Shown here piece by piece: positions 45,894-53,824 of a DNA stretch of 64,000 nt. The notes beneath the pieces are model-generated. The model made no database searches. It worked only from the letters and a program-made list of their open reading frames with translations, and was not told where the DNA came from. Made by a program: the position numbers and the translations under genes. Origin of the DNA: Bacteroidota bacterium (GTDB taxonomy: Bacteria; Bacteroidota; Bacteroidia; NS11-12g; UBA955); NCBI GenBank assembly GCA_030682255.1, contig JAUXOK010000027.1, positions 186,001 to 250,000 of the forward strand, read 5' to 3'. Within the stretch, counting starts at the first letter, position 1. Each line of letters begins with the position of its first letter.

Positions 45894-46964
45894 ATGGATA
45901 AAAAAAGTAAAAAGTTTTTATACGATTATTTAAACAACACCTCTCCTACTGGATTTGAAACCAGTGGCCAAAAAATCTGGTTAGATTATTTAAAACCTTA
46001 TTCGGATGAATATATTTCTGATGCTTATGGTTCAGTCGCTGCAATTTTAAATCCTGGTAAAAAATACAAGGTTGTTATTGAAGCCCATGCAGATGAAATT
46101 TCTTGGTTTGTAAAATACATTGCAGATGATGGTTATATTTATGTAACAAGAAATGGCGGTTCCGACCATTTAATCGCACCTTCTATGAGAGTTAACATCT
46201 TAACAGACAAAGGTGTAGTGAAAGGAATTTTTGGTTGGCCAGCTATTCATGTTAGAATTGGCGAAAAAGAAGTTACCCCTACAACTGACAATATATTTAT
46301 AGACGTTGGATGTTCTTCTAAAAAAGAAGTTGAGGAATTGGGTGTTCATGTTGGATGTGTTGCTGTCTTTGAAGACGAATTAACAGAATTGAACGGTAAA
46401 TATTTAACTGGTAGAGCTTTAGATAATCGCATAGGTGGTTTTATGATTGCAGAAGTTGCAAGAAGAATCACTGAGAAGAAAATTAAATTACCATTCTCGC
46501 TTTATGTAGTTAATGCTGTTCAAGAAGAAATCGGATTAAGAGGAGCAGAAATGATTTCTAGAAAGATTAAACCCGATGTTGCAATTATAACTGATGTTAC
46601 ACATGATACTTCATCGCCTTTATATGATAAAAAGAAGCAGGGCGACCAAAAATGCGGATTAGGTCCTGTTTTAACTTATGGTCCAGCGGTGCAAAACAAT
46701 TTGTTAAAAATGGTAATTGAAGTGGCTGAAAAGAATAAAATTCAATTTCAACGCGCAGCAGTTAGCAGAAGCACAGGAACTGATACAGATAGTTTTGCAT
46801 ACAGTGGAGAAGGTGTTCCTTCGGCTCTAATATCTTTGCCGTTAAAATACATGCATACCACCGTTGAGACGGTAAACAAGCAAGATATGGAACAAGTTAT
46901 TGAACTGATGTATCAATTTGTAATAAGTTTAAAATCTGGCCACGATTTTAGATATATCAAATAA
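45894..46964 (+). CDS. M42 family glutamyl/endo-aminopeptidase
   Basis: The 356-residue metallopeptidase shows the M42 metal-site motifs: VVIEAHADEISW (His/Asp), GRALDNRIGG (bridging Asp), NAVQEEIGLRGA (catalytic Glu pair), ITDVTHDT, and the C-terminal ISLPLKYMHTTVE (His). It is cytoplasmic and probably forms large tetrahedral assemblies that trim peptides from the N-terminus. It sits 10 bp after DUF3127 in the same transcription unit. Confidence 0.93.
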   Translation: MDKKSKKFLYDYLNNTSPTGFETSGQKIWLDYLKPYSDEYISDAYGSVAAILNPGKKYKVVIEAHADEISWFVKYIADDGYIYVTRNGGSDHLIAPSMRVNILTDKGVVKGIFGWPAIHVRIGEKEVTPTTDNIFIDVGCSSKKEVEELGVHVGCVAVFEDELTELNGKYLTGRALDNRIGGFMIAEVARRITEKKIKLPFSLYVVNAVQEEIGLRGAEMISRKIKPDVAIITDVTHDTSSPLYDKKKQGDQKCGLGPVLTYGPAVQNNLLKMVIEVAEKNKIQFQRAAVSRSTGTDTDSFAYSGEGVPSALISLPLKYMHTTVETVNKQDMEQVIELMYQFVISLKSGHDFRYIK

Positions 46965-47006
46965 TAATTATTTCTATATACTGTTAATTCTGTTTAATTC
47001 AAGTTT

Positions 47007-47897
47007 ATGAAATACATATTCAATAAAATTGGCATATTTATATTGTTAAGTTTTTCATATTTACCACTCTCCTTTTTATTTTTATTTGCTCCTTTTGTTA
47101 AATTCTTAATTTATAAGGTCTTTAAATACCGTGTTAAATTGGTTAAAACCAATTTACTAAGGGCTTTTCCGAATAAGTCGGATTCAGAACGATTTCAAAT
47201 AGAAAAAGATTATTATCAATATTTATCAGAATTGATTTTAGAAGCAGTAAAAGGTTTTACAATTTCTGCAAAAGAATTGAATAAAAGAATTAAAACACAA
47301 AATTCGGATATTTACGATAATATATTTAAAAACAAAGAAAGTGCTATAGTTGCTATGGGTCATAATGGGAATTGGGAATGGATTTGTAGGCATGCCCCAT
47401 TGTATATCAAAACACAGATTTGTGTGGCTTATAAACCTTTGACCAACCCACAATTCGATGAATTAATGAATAAAGTTAGATGTGAGTTTGGCATTAAAGT
47501 AATTCCAATGGCTGGCATCGGTCGATATATCATTGAAAACAAAAACAATCCTTTTTTATTGATTTTAACCGCAGATCAGTCGCCATCCAATCCCAATACT
47601 GGAATTTGGGCTAATTTTTTTGATATACAAACCAGTTTTTTATCAGGATTAGAAAAATTATCTCTTAAATATCAATTACCAGTGATTTTTCATGAAGTGA
47701 AACAAGCTTCTAATAAAGGTTTTTACGAATGCAAGGTTCATAGACTCTTAGAGCCACGAAATCATCCATTAGATGGTTCTATTACTCAAACTTATGCTGA
47801 TTTATTACAACAAAAAATCATTGAGCAACCACATTCTTGGTTATGGAGTCATAAAAGATGGAAGCATGCTAAAAAGGCTCAAGAAGTTTCACCATAA
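47007..47897 (+). CDS. Lipid A-type lysophospholipid acyltransferase (LpxL/HtrB family)
   Basis: The 296-residue protein has an N-terminal membrane anchor (about 8-40), with the acyltransferase motif GHNGNWEW near residue 115 (H-x4-E). A second block is LTADQSPSNPNTGIWANFF, and the end is SWLWSHKRWK. This is the family of late acyltransferases that add secondary acyl chains to lipid A at the inner membrane. Other lipid A genes are not nearby. It begins 42 bp after the M42 gene and may share its mRNA. Confidence 0.92.
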   Translation: MKYIFNKIGIFILLSFSYLPLSFLFLFAPFVKFLIYKVFKYRVKLVKTNLLRAFPNKSDSERFQIEKDYYQYLSELILEAVKGFTISAKELNKRIKTQNSDIYDNIFKNKESAIVAMGHNGNWEWICRHAPLYIKTQICVAYKPLTNPQFDELMNKVRCEFGIKVIPMAGIGRYIIENKNNPFLLILTADQSPSNPNTGIWANFFDIQTSFLSGLEKLSLKYQLPVIFHEVKQASNKGFYECKVHRLLEPRNHPLDGSITQTYADLLQQKIIEQPHSWLWSHKRWKHAKKAQEVSP

Positions 47898-47903
47898 AAA
47901 TAA

Positions 47904-47943
47904 AATTAAACGTTTGTTTAATTATTGTTTGTTTATATATTTG
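47904..47943 (+). promoter_or_regulatory. Promoter with overlapping palindromic operator for an ArsR-family gene
   Basis: TTTG (47913-47916), exactly 19 bases, then TATATTTG (47936-47943) is a perfect Bacteroidota promoter. An inverted repeat with 8-bp arms (AATTAAAC, GTTT, GTTTAATT; 47904-47923) covers the -33 box. The start codon follows 7 bases after the -7 box. This arrangement is typical of autorepression by the regulator encoded next to it. Confidence 0.75.
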
Positions 47944-47950
47944 CAACCAT

Positions 47951-48289
47951 ATGGCAATGAGTAAAAAAGGATTGTTCGAACAATCTGAAGTGGAATTAAG
48001 CAAAGTTTGTAAAGCATTGGGACATCCAGCTAGAATTAAAATCATTAAAATTCTGTTGGCTAATAATAATCAAACATGTAAGGAGATTGTTGAAAAAATT
48101 CCATTAAGTCAATCCACTGTTTCTCAGCATCTTGCCGAACTTAGAGATGCAGAACTAATTATAGGAAAGAACTTTAAAACCAGCGTTATTTATTCAGTAG
48201 ATAAAACTTATCTATCTAAAGCCCAAAGAATGTTAAGTGACTTTTTGAATGCTCACATACTCAATGTGAAGCAGTCTACCCTATTTTAA
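47951..48289 (+). CDS. ArsR-family winged-helix regulator
   Basis: The 112-residue protein has the ArsR/SmtB winged helix, with ALGHPARIKIIKILL and the recognition helix PLSQSTVSQHLAELRDA. Metal-sensing CxC in the first helices is absent: only a single Cys (NQTCKE) stands at the site where arsenic sensors have ELCVC or TCIC, so it may sense something else. A second ATG two codons later is possible. It overlaps the convergent XRE gene by 9 bp. The operator at 47904 suggests self-control; no target operon is adjacent. Confidence 0.88.
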   Translation: MAMSKKGLFEQSEVELSKVCKALGHPARIKIIKILLANNNQTCKEIVEKIPLSQSTVSQHLAELRDAELIIGKNFKTSVIYSVDKTYLSKAQRMLSDFLNAHILNVKQSTLF

Positions 48290-48631
48290 GTCTTTAATTT
48301 CATTCAGTAGTTTCTCCAATTGGAGAATGTTTTTACTATAATCTTCTTTAATTTTAATAATTTCATCTAATAATTTCGATTTTATTTTATCGATTCTTAA
48401 CTCCTTATTATCTCTTTTCATGTCACCGATACCCAGAACTAACCATTCTGGGTTTATTTCTTTAAACTCATTGAGGATGGAAGTAGCTAAATCGAGGCTT
48501 GCTTTGTTTCGCCCAGACGATAAATGAGATAGTACAGCATTTGAAATATTTATTTTTGAGCTAAACTCTTGTCTACTTAAACCTGACTCTGTAAATACTT
48601 GTAATATTCTGATTTCTATTGTGTTAGACAT
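48281..48631 (-). CDS. XRE-family helix-turn-helix regulator with C-terminal coiled coil
   Basis: The 116-residue protein has an HTH_3 domain (about 8-68): GLSRQEFSSKINISNAVLSHLSSGRNKASLDLATSIL, then EINPEWLVLGIGDM, a linker found in phage-repressor-like HTH proteins. Residues 75-116 are charged and heptad-like, suitable for a dimerisation coiled coil. There is no peptidase domain. The 22-bp-spaced palindrome array begins 34 bp upstream of its start codon and is the obvious binding target, so autorepression is expected. It is likely chromosomal rather than prophage, because no phage genes surround it. Confidence 0.88.
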   Translation of the reverse strand: MSNTIEIRILQVFTESGLSRQEFSSKINISNAVLSHLSSGRNKASLDLATSILNEFKEINPEWLVLGIGDMKRDNKELRIDKIKSKLLDEIIKIKEDYSKNILQLEKLLNEIKDLK

Positions 48632-48665
48632 TGTGATTAATATTGTTTAAAGGCTTAAAATGGTG

Positions 48666-48745
48666 TTTACATCTGTAAATCAACCCGTTTACAAATGTAA
48701 ATCAATTCTTTTACATTTGTAAACAGATGTTTTTACACTTGTAAA
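48666..48745. promoter_or_regulatory. Array of four TTTACA-NN-TGTAAA operators at 22-bp spacing
   Basis: Four perfect 6+2+6 palindromes occur at 48666-48679 (NN=TC), 48688-48701 (AA), 48710-48723 (TT) and 48732-48745 (CT). Their centres are exactly 22 bp apart, about two helical turns, so bound dimers would lie on one face of the DNA. The second palindrome contains TACATTTG on the minus strand, matching the -7 element TAnnTTTG and pointing at the XRE gene. Two further half-sites, TATGTAAAC, are at 48878-48886 and 48895-48903. Confidence 0.85.
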
Positions 48746-49151
48746 TATTATTGCAACTGCTTGATTTTTTTATACATGCATAATATTTAGACGCCTCAAT
48801 ACAAGTATATCATATATAATTTGCATACATATATTCTTTTGTTTTCATCCCTTGATCTCAATTTCTATCAATATTCGTATGTAAACTTATTATTTATGTA
48901 AACACTTTATATATTTGATTATCAAGTATATAAACATTATGTTAAATATTTAACTTTAAGTATATTTTGTTCTATCATGGTGTTTTAATTACTCTCATCC
49001 TTCCCTTTTTATGCTTAACAGTATTTTATATTCTTAAAAATCAGATATAGTAAAAAAATATTGCTTGTTCATTCGCTCCTACCCTTTTTTTTAAAAATCA
49101 TTTAAAGTCAAAAAAACAGAGATTAATTTATAAATCAAATAGGTATAACAT
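48746..49151. other. AT-rich spacer between XRE operator array and bTHX
   Basis: About 400 bp with no supported gene on either strand. Apart from two direct TATGTAAAC half-sites (17 bp apart) that resemble arms of the operator array, no repeat, RNA gene or terminator was recognised. Confidence 0.5.
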
Positions 49152-49182
49152 TTTGTTAATTCATTCTAATGCATTAGATTTG
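49152..49182 (+). promoter_or_regulatory. Consensus promoter of bTHX
   Basis: TTTG (49152-49155), a 19-base spacer, then TAGATTTG (49175-49182) matches the Bacteroidota consensus at every fixed position, 23 bases before the bTHX start. This fits a strongly expressed ribosomal protein gene. Confidence 0.85.
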
Positions 49183-49205
49183 CCATTAAAGAAAATTTAA
49201 ATATT

Positions 49206-49412
49206 ATGGGAAGAGGAGATAAAAAAACTAAAAAAGGTAAACTTACTATCGGTAGTTACGGTGTTACTAGGCCGAGAGCAACTGCTAAAGCTACACCACC
49301 AAAAACAGAAGTTAAACCAGCAAAAGTTAAAACCGAAACAGTAGCAAAAGCAAAAACCGCAGCTCCTAAAGCAAAGGCTAAAGCTAAAAGTAAATCAAAA
49401 GATAGCGAATAG
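49206..49412 (+). CDS. 30S ribosomal protein bTHX with extended basic tail
   Basis: The 68-residue protein begins MGRGDKKTKKGKLTIGSYG, the bTHX core, a tiny peptide that sits in a cavity of the 30S head. Known bTHX proteins can be as short as about 26 residues, so the remaining 45 or so are an extension made of Ala, Lys, Pro, Thr and Val repeats (AKAKTAAPKAKAKAKSKSK). The tail looks like a disordered nucleic-acid-binding segment. It has its own consensus promoter and terminator. Confidence 0.9.
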   Translation: MGRGDKKTKKGKLTIGSYGVTRPRATAKATPPKTEVKPAKVKTETVAKAKTAAPKAKAKAKSKSKDSE

Positions 49413-49435
49413 TTATCTGTATTAAACTTATTAAT

Positions 49436-49484
49436 AATGCTAAGTTCATTTCAATATTGATTTGAATTTAGCATTATTTTTTTT
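49436..49484 (+). terminator. Terminator after bTHX
   Basis: AATGCTAAGTTCA (49436-49448) pairs over 13 bp, with one G-T pair, with TGAATTTAGCATT (49463-49475). A T-run continues to 49484. It lies before the rluD start, which argues against an upstream TTG start for rluD at 49462. Confidence 0.85.
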
Positions 49485-49500
49485 ATACAATATCAACATC

Positions 49501-50520
49501 ATGATACAAGACGAAATATTTGACAACGAAGAACAAGATTTATATGAACACCATCGTTTCATTGCAGACAAGGGTCAAACGCCTATGCGTTTAGATAAGT
49601 TTGTAACCATGCGAATTATTAATGCTACCCGAACTCGAATTCAAAAAGGGATTGAGATTGGCAGCATTCTGGTAAATGACACTGTCAGAAAAAGCAATTA
49701 TTTAATTAAGCCTTTTGATATTGTAACAGTTGTTTTACCTAATCCTCCCCGAAACCCTGAACTAATTGCCGAAGACATTCCTGTTAATATTATATACGAA
49801 GACAATGATTTATTACTAGTAAACAAAGATGCGGGCATGGTGGTTCACCCAGGATTTAATAATTATACGGGCACTTTAATCAACGCCCTCCTCTATCATA
49901 TCAACCATTTGCCAGAATATTCATCCGAACTAAGACCGGGTTTGGTACATCGCATTGATAAAGACACGAGTGGTTTACTACTTGTGGCAAAAACTGAAGA
50001 CGCCTTGGTTTATTTGGCCAAACAATTTTTTGATCACAGCATCAAACGTATTTATAAAGCCCTTGTTTGGGGAGATGTTAAAGACGAAGCAGGAACAATT
50101 ACTGGCAATATTGGGAGAGATTTAAGAGACCGCAGGTTATCAGCAGTTTTTGCTGATCCTAATATTGGTAAACATGCTGTTACGCATTATAAAGTAGTAG
50201 AAAGATTTGGTTTTTGCACCTTGGTGGAATGTCAATTGGAGACAGGCAGAACCCATCAAATAAGGGCACACATGAAACATATTAACCATACTTTGTTTTC
50301 TGACGACACCTATGGCGGCAGAAAGATATTGAAATACAGCAACTTACCCAAGTTCGAACAATTTGTACAAAACTGTTTTGACATCATGCCTAGACAAGCT
50401 TTGCATGCCCAAACCTTGGGTTTTACACATCCAACTACTAATGAGTTTATTTATTTTGAATCCGAATTACCAGAGGATTTTAAAACCGTTTTAGAAAAAC
50501 TGAGGAAATATGTAGCCTGA
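49501..50520 (+). CDS. Ribosomal large-subunit pseudouridine synthase RluD family
   Basis: The ATG at 49501 is used because an earlier in-frame TTG lies inside the bTHX terminator. The 339-residue protein has an S4 RNA-binding domain (about 15-75, MRLDKFVTMRI), then the RluA/RluD catalytic domain. Asp153 in HRIDKDTSGLLLVAKT is the nucleophile. GRTHQIRAHMKHI and FTHPTTNEFIYFESELP are the later family motifs. It converts uridines of 23S rRNA, by analogy those of helix 69, to pseudouridine. RluC or another RluA-family member is a possible alternative. Confidence 0.9.
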   Translation: MIQDEIFDNEEQDLYEHHRFIADKGQTPMRLDKFVTMRIINATRTRIQKGIEIGSILVNDTVRKSNYLIKPFDIVTVVLPNPPRNPELIAEDIPVNIIYEDNDLLLVNKDAGMVVHPGFNNYTGTLINALLYHINHLPEYSSELRPGLVHRIDKDTSGLLLVAKTEDALVYLAKQFFDHSIKRIYKALVWGDVKDEAGTITGNIGRDLRDRRLSAVFADPNIGKHAVTHYKVVERFGFCTLVECQLETGRTHQIRAHMKHINHTLFSDDTYGGRKILKYSNLPKFEQFVQNCFDIMPRQALHAQTLGFTHPTTNEFIYFESELPEDFKTVLEKLRKYVA

Positions 50521-50551
50521 GGGGGTTACTAATTACAAACAGAGAAAAATA

Positions 50552-50736
50552 GTGAAAGTATATACATTAAACCAAACACAAGACCTACTTATTGATAAAA
50601 TTGGAGCATCAGAACGAGATGTGTTTGAATACGAACTCATTAGGATTTAATCGGTAAAGCTATAAAGCAAACTAGAAAAGAACGCAATATGACACAAGAG
50701 GAACGCACTGAATTCAAATTGAACAGGCATTGCTAA
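50552..50736 (+). pseudogene. Frameshifted HigA-type antitoxin relic
   Basis: From a GTG at 50552 the sequence reads VKVYTLNQTQDLLIDKIGAS, then ERDVFEYEL, and hits a stop. One base out of frame it continues DLIGKAIKQTRKERNMTQEE and then degenerates. Together these match the N-terminal half of HigA/XRE antitoxins (pattern DxLIGKxGTxERDxFEYEL-x-DLIGxAIKxxRKERNLTQEELG). The rest of the HTH and any RelE/HigB toxin gene are missing. The remainder of the 50521-50921 gap holds no gene; a TAGATTTG promoter element is at 50891-50898. Confidence 0.75.
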
Positions 50737-50921
50737 AGAAATTTATGAAATTTTGTGTCATCTTTTTGATAATAGACCAAAATAACTACATAAACGGGCT
50801 TAAAATTTATTTTATGATTGATTAATAAAGCTTTAAATTAAGTTATGAATTTTTTGTTTTTAAATTTATACTTAGTAATTAAAAAACTAGTAGATTTGCA
50901 TTACTAAATCCATTTTTTGAA

Positions 50922-52913
50922 GTGATAGACTATAATAAGCATATAACATTTCTATATTTTCTTTCGAATTTTCTTTTTTTATCCTTTAGTAATTCATATT
51001 CTCAAAATATAACTTGGAATGGCTCTCAATCAAATGAATGGAACAATACTTCAAATTGGACACCTAATACCATTCCTAATTCTTCGAGTCATTATGTAAT
51101 TATAGATGACCCATCAGTGAGTTTTCATTGTATTCTAGATACCAATAGAGTGATTGGTTCATTGAATATTAGTGATGGGAAAATTGATTTAAATGGATTC
51201 ATTTTAACCCTAAATCTCGAGTTTGTTTCTGAAGGTGGCATAATCAAAAATGGACAACTAATTAGTAGAGAAATTTCCAATATCGAAAATACAAAATTTG
51301 AGGATGAGATTACGATTATTAAAACATTTTCCACTTCTGGTGTTAATGATTTAGCAGGAGGAAATGTTTTTTATGGTCATACAACTTTTATCAACGAAGA
51401 TAATAATCGGTTAAGATTAGCAAGTATCAATGGAGACACTTTCAAGAATAATGTTAGTTTTATAAAAAGAAATACTGGAAATATTGAAGTTGCAAGATCT
51501 GGAAACAATTATTTTGATGGAGATATTAACTGCATAGGAACAATTCTTTTTGGTCAAAATGATGGTTTTGTGATAATAAATGGGAAGGATTCACAAAACA
51601 TCTATTGGGACAGTGTTGGTGTCAAACCAAGCTTTCCTAGGCTGAAAATGAATACCACACAAAATGGTGAACTCACTTTAAATACACCAATAGACATTAC
51701 AGATAGTCTGATTTTAATCGAAGGTGTAATTAATACAAATAATGTTAATATTTTGAGATTAACAGATGAGACAACTTATGCTTCTATCGGCAATATCAGA
51801 TCGTTTATTAATGGACCAATGGATTATATATTATCTAACAATGCTTTAAACGGATATACACTTAATTTTCCCATAGGGAAAAAATTACTCCCTAAAAACT
51901 ACTATCCCGAATATTATGTTTGGCGTCCAGTAAGTTTGCTTGTTGGTCATACAGTAAGTACTTCCTATACATACAGGGCTGAAATGTTTAATTTATATAA
52001 TTCTAACCTTGGTTGGACACTTCCAAGTGGTGTTGATACGGCATCTAGGGCAAGAACTTGGGATATTCAAAGATTTTTAAGTTCTACTATGGTGTCCGAA
52101 CCTTCCAATAACTTGAGAACTAATCTAACAAGCGGTCAAAGACCTATTGTTACTTTGTATTTTGGATATAACGACTCTGTGTTTGATGGCAATAATCTAA
52201 CAATTCTAAAAAACACAACCACAAATCCTAATGATTGGATTAACATAGGTGGAACTGGAGCTCCCAATTTTAATAACCGAAATCCATTACAAGGTAGTAT
52301 TACGAGTACAAGTGTGAATTTTAATTCTTTTAGTACATTTACGCTCGGAAGTTTAGCAAATGGTTATAATCCTTTGTCTTTTAAACTTTTAAGTTTTAAT
52401 GCGGAAATTCAAGATAATACGGTTGTAATTTCTTGGGCTTCGACTGATGATATAGATTTAAGTTATTATCAACTTGAGAAATCTACAGATGGCATCTTAT
52501 GGTCTGTTATAGATGAAATTGAAGTTAGTTCAACTCAATTAGGCATAAAGCATTATAAAACAATAGACAATATCATCAATCATAGCGCCATTTATTATAG
52601 ATTGAAAATGATTCATAGAAATGCAACTTTTGATTTTTCGTATATTATTAGCCCTCATATCAAAAGCATACAGACTCATCAAATTTCGATTCTGCCAAAT
52701 CCAATAAAACAATTTTTCATAATTTCGTCAAACACATATACTAAATCAGTATTAAAATGGCATATAGTAAATTCATATGGTAAAATTTTGTTATATGGAG
52801 AAACAGAACCTAATGAATCAATCGATGTATCTTCTCTTTCTAATGGTTTGTATTACCTTCAAGTTATCTCAAAGAACCACAATGAAAACATCAAGTTAAT
52901 CATCAATAGATAA
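50922..52913 (+). CDS. T9SS-secreted surface protein with GTG start
   Basis: No ATG precedes the signal peptide, so the GTG at 50922 is taken as start. It gives MIDYNKHITFLYFLSNFLFL and cleavage near SYSQ. The N-terminal part has NITWNGSQSNEWNNTSNWTP, a motif found in repeat-containing adhesin-like proteins. A fibronectin III-like segment lies near 490-560 (NTVVISWASTDDIDLSYYQLEKS). The last 80 residues are a T9SS sorting domain (ISILPNPIKQFF to LIINR). The 663-residue protein is probably surface-exposed; its ligand is unknown. Confidence 0.78.
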   Translation: MIDYNKHITFLYFLSNFLFLSFSNSYSQNITWNGSQSNEWNNTSNWTPNTIPNSSSHYVIIDDPSVSFHCILDTNRVIGSLNISDGKIDLNGFILTLNLEFVSEGGIIKNGQLISREISNIENTKFEDEITIIKTFSTSGVNDLAGGNVFYGHTTFINEDNNRLRLASINGDTFKNNVSFIKRNTGNIEVARSGNNYFDGDINCIGTILFGQNDGFVIINGKDSQNIYWDSVGVKPSFPRLKMNTTQNGELTLNTPIDITDSLILIEGVINTNNVNILRLTDETTYASIGNIRSFINGPMDYILSNNALNGYTLNFPIGKKLLPKNYYPEYYVWRPVSLLVGHTVSTSYTYRAEMFNLYNSNLGWTLPSGVDTASRARTWDIQRFLSSTMVSEPSNNLRTNLTSGQRPIVTLYFGYNDSVFDGNNLTILKNTTTNPNDWINIGGTGAPNFNNRNPLQGSITSTSVNFNSFSTFTLGSLANGYNPLSFKLLSFNAEIQDNTVVISWASTDDIDLSYYQLEKSTDGILWSVIDEIEVSSTQLGIKHYKTIDNIINHSAIYYRLKMIHRNATFDFSYIISPHIKSIQTHQISILPNPIKQFFIISSNTYTKSVLKWHIVNSYGKILLYGETEPNESIDVSSLSNGLYYLQVISKNHNENIKLIINR

Positions 52914-52947
52914 TTTTTTTAAGGTAAAATATTTTTTTATTTAATGT

Positions 52948-52979
52948 AATATCGTAATATTGCAATATCAAAATATAAA
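52948..52979 (+). promoter_or_regulatory. Operator/promoter region of the ars operon
   Basis: Directly before the arsR start, AATAT recurs every 8 bp (AATATCGT, AATATTGC, AATATCAA, AATATAAA). The second and third form the perfect 12-bp palindrome ATATTGCAATAT (52957-52968). TAATATTG at 52955-52962 is a one-mismatch -7 element inside it. The overlap fits repression by the encoded ArsR. Confidence 0.55.
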
Positions 52980-52980
52980 T

Positions 52981-53307
52981 ATGGGAGCAAGCAAAACAGA
53001 TCACTTTACAGACCAACAGAATGCCATTGCCATGCTATGCAAAGCCCTCGGTCATCCTGCTAGAATTGCCATTATAGAATACCTATTAAAAGTAGAAACA
53101 TGCATCTGTGGTGATATCGTTAACGAACTACCGCTGGCTCAACCTACAGTTTCTCAACATCTTAAAGAACTTAAAAACGCAGGTATTATCAAAGGAGAAA
53201 TTGAAGGTAATTCAATCTGCTATTGCATCGAACCTCAATCATTGAACGCTATTCAAGCATTTCTAGGAGACATTTTCAATAGAAAAGCAAAAAGCAACTG
53301 CTGCTAA
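52981..53307 (+). CDS. arsR: Arsenic-responsive repressor ArsR
   Basis: The 108-residue protein starts at the ATG at 52981; an upstream in-frame TTG at 52960 lies inside the operator. The winged helix (ALGHPARIAIIEYLL, then PLAQPTVSQHLKELKNAG) is preceded by the metalloid-binding TCICGD motif in the sensing helix. A C-terminal Cys pair follows. Binding of As(III) to these cysteines would release it from the operator at 52948. It is the first gene of an operon with DUF6428, arsC, acr3 and DUF2490. Confidence 0.93.
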   Translation: MGASKTDHFTDQQNAIAMLCKALGHPARIAIIEYLLKVETCICGDIVNELPLAQPTVSQHLKELKNAGIIKGEIEGNSICYCIEPQSLNAIQAFLGDIFNRKAKSNCC

Positions 53308-53342
53308 AATATTTAATAATCAATTAATCAAATACATTCATT

Positions 53343-53810
53343 ATGACACTTAACGAAATTAAACAAAAACTAATCGGCCTTGAAACCTTGAGTTTCGAAC
53401 TTCAAAACGGAACCAAAGTTCCTGAACATTTTCACGTAACAGAAGTTGGTGTAATTACCAAGCATTTCATCGATTGTGGTGGAACCATAAGAAACGAAAA
53501 AGTAGCCAATTTCCAATTGTGGGATGCCAACGATTTCGACCACAGACTTAAACCGACTAAACTTCTCAATATCATTAAATTATCTGAAGAAAAGTTAGGT
53601 ATGGAGGATTTGGAAATTGAGGTTGAATATCAAGGAAATACTATCGAAAAATATGGCCTTGAATTTAATGGTAAAAACTTTATGCTGATTTCTAAACAAA
53701 CCAATTGTTTGGCTCAAGATAACTGTGGTATTCCGCCATCTAAAATGAAAGTTAAATTATCTGAAATTTCTAACAATTCATGCTGCACACCAGGCGGTGG
53801 ATGTTGCTAA
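53343..53810 (+). CDS. DUF6428 family protein, arsenic operon component
   Basis: The 155-residue protein has VPEHFHVTEVGVITKHFIDCGG and RNEKVANFQLWDANDFDHRL, which identify DUF6428, a family found in arsenic operons of Bacteroidota and others. A Cys-rich end (NCLAQDNCG, then CCTPGGGCC) could bind arsenite or another thiophilic metalloid. The HxH and Cys pattern would suit a metallochaperone or a small reductase, but no activity is established. It lies between arsR (35 bp before) and arsC (14 bp after). Confidence 0.88.
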   Translation: MTLNEIKQKLIGLETLSFELQNGTKVPEHFHVTEVGVITKHFIDCGGTIRNEKVANFQLWDANDFDHRLKPTKLLNIIKLSEEKLGMEDLEIEVEYQGNTIEKYGLEFNGKNFMLISKQTNCLAQDNCGIPPSKMKVKLSEISNNSCCTPGGGCC

Positions 53811-53824
53811 AAAAAGATAAAATC

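Noticed and set aside
48666-48745. CRISPR-like reading of the 22-bp periodic region
   Set aside because: The repeat unit is a 14-bp palindrome with 8-bp spacers, far too short for CRISPR, and no cas gene is present; an operator array fits.
48281-48745. Prophage control region, suggested by the XRE repressor and operators
   Set aside because: No integrase, phage structural gene or attachment-site duplication surrounds it; flanking genes are chromosomal housekeeping genes.
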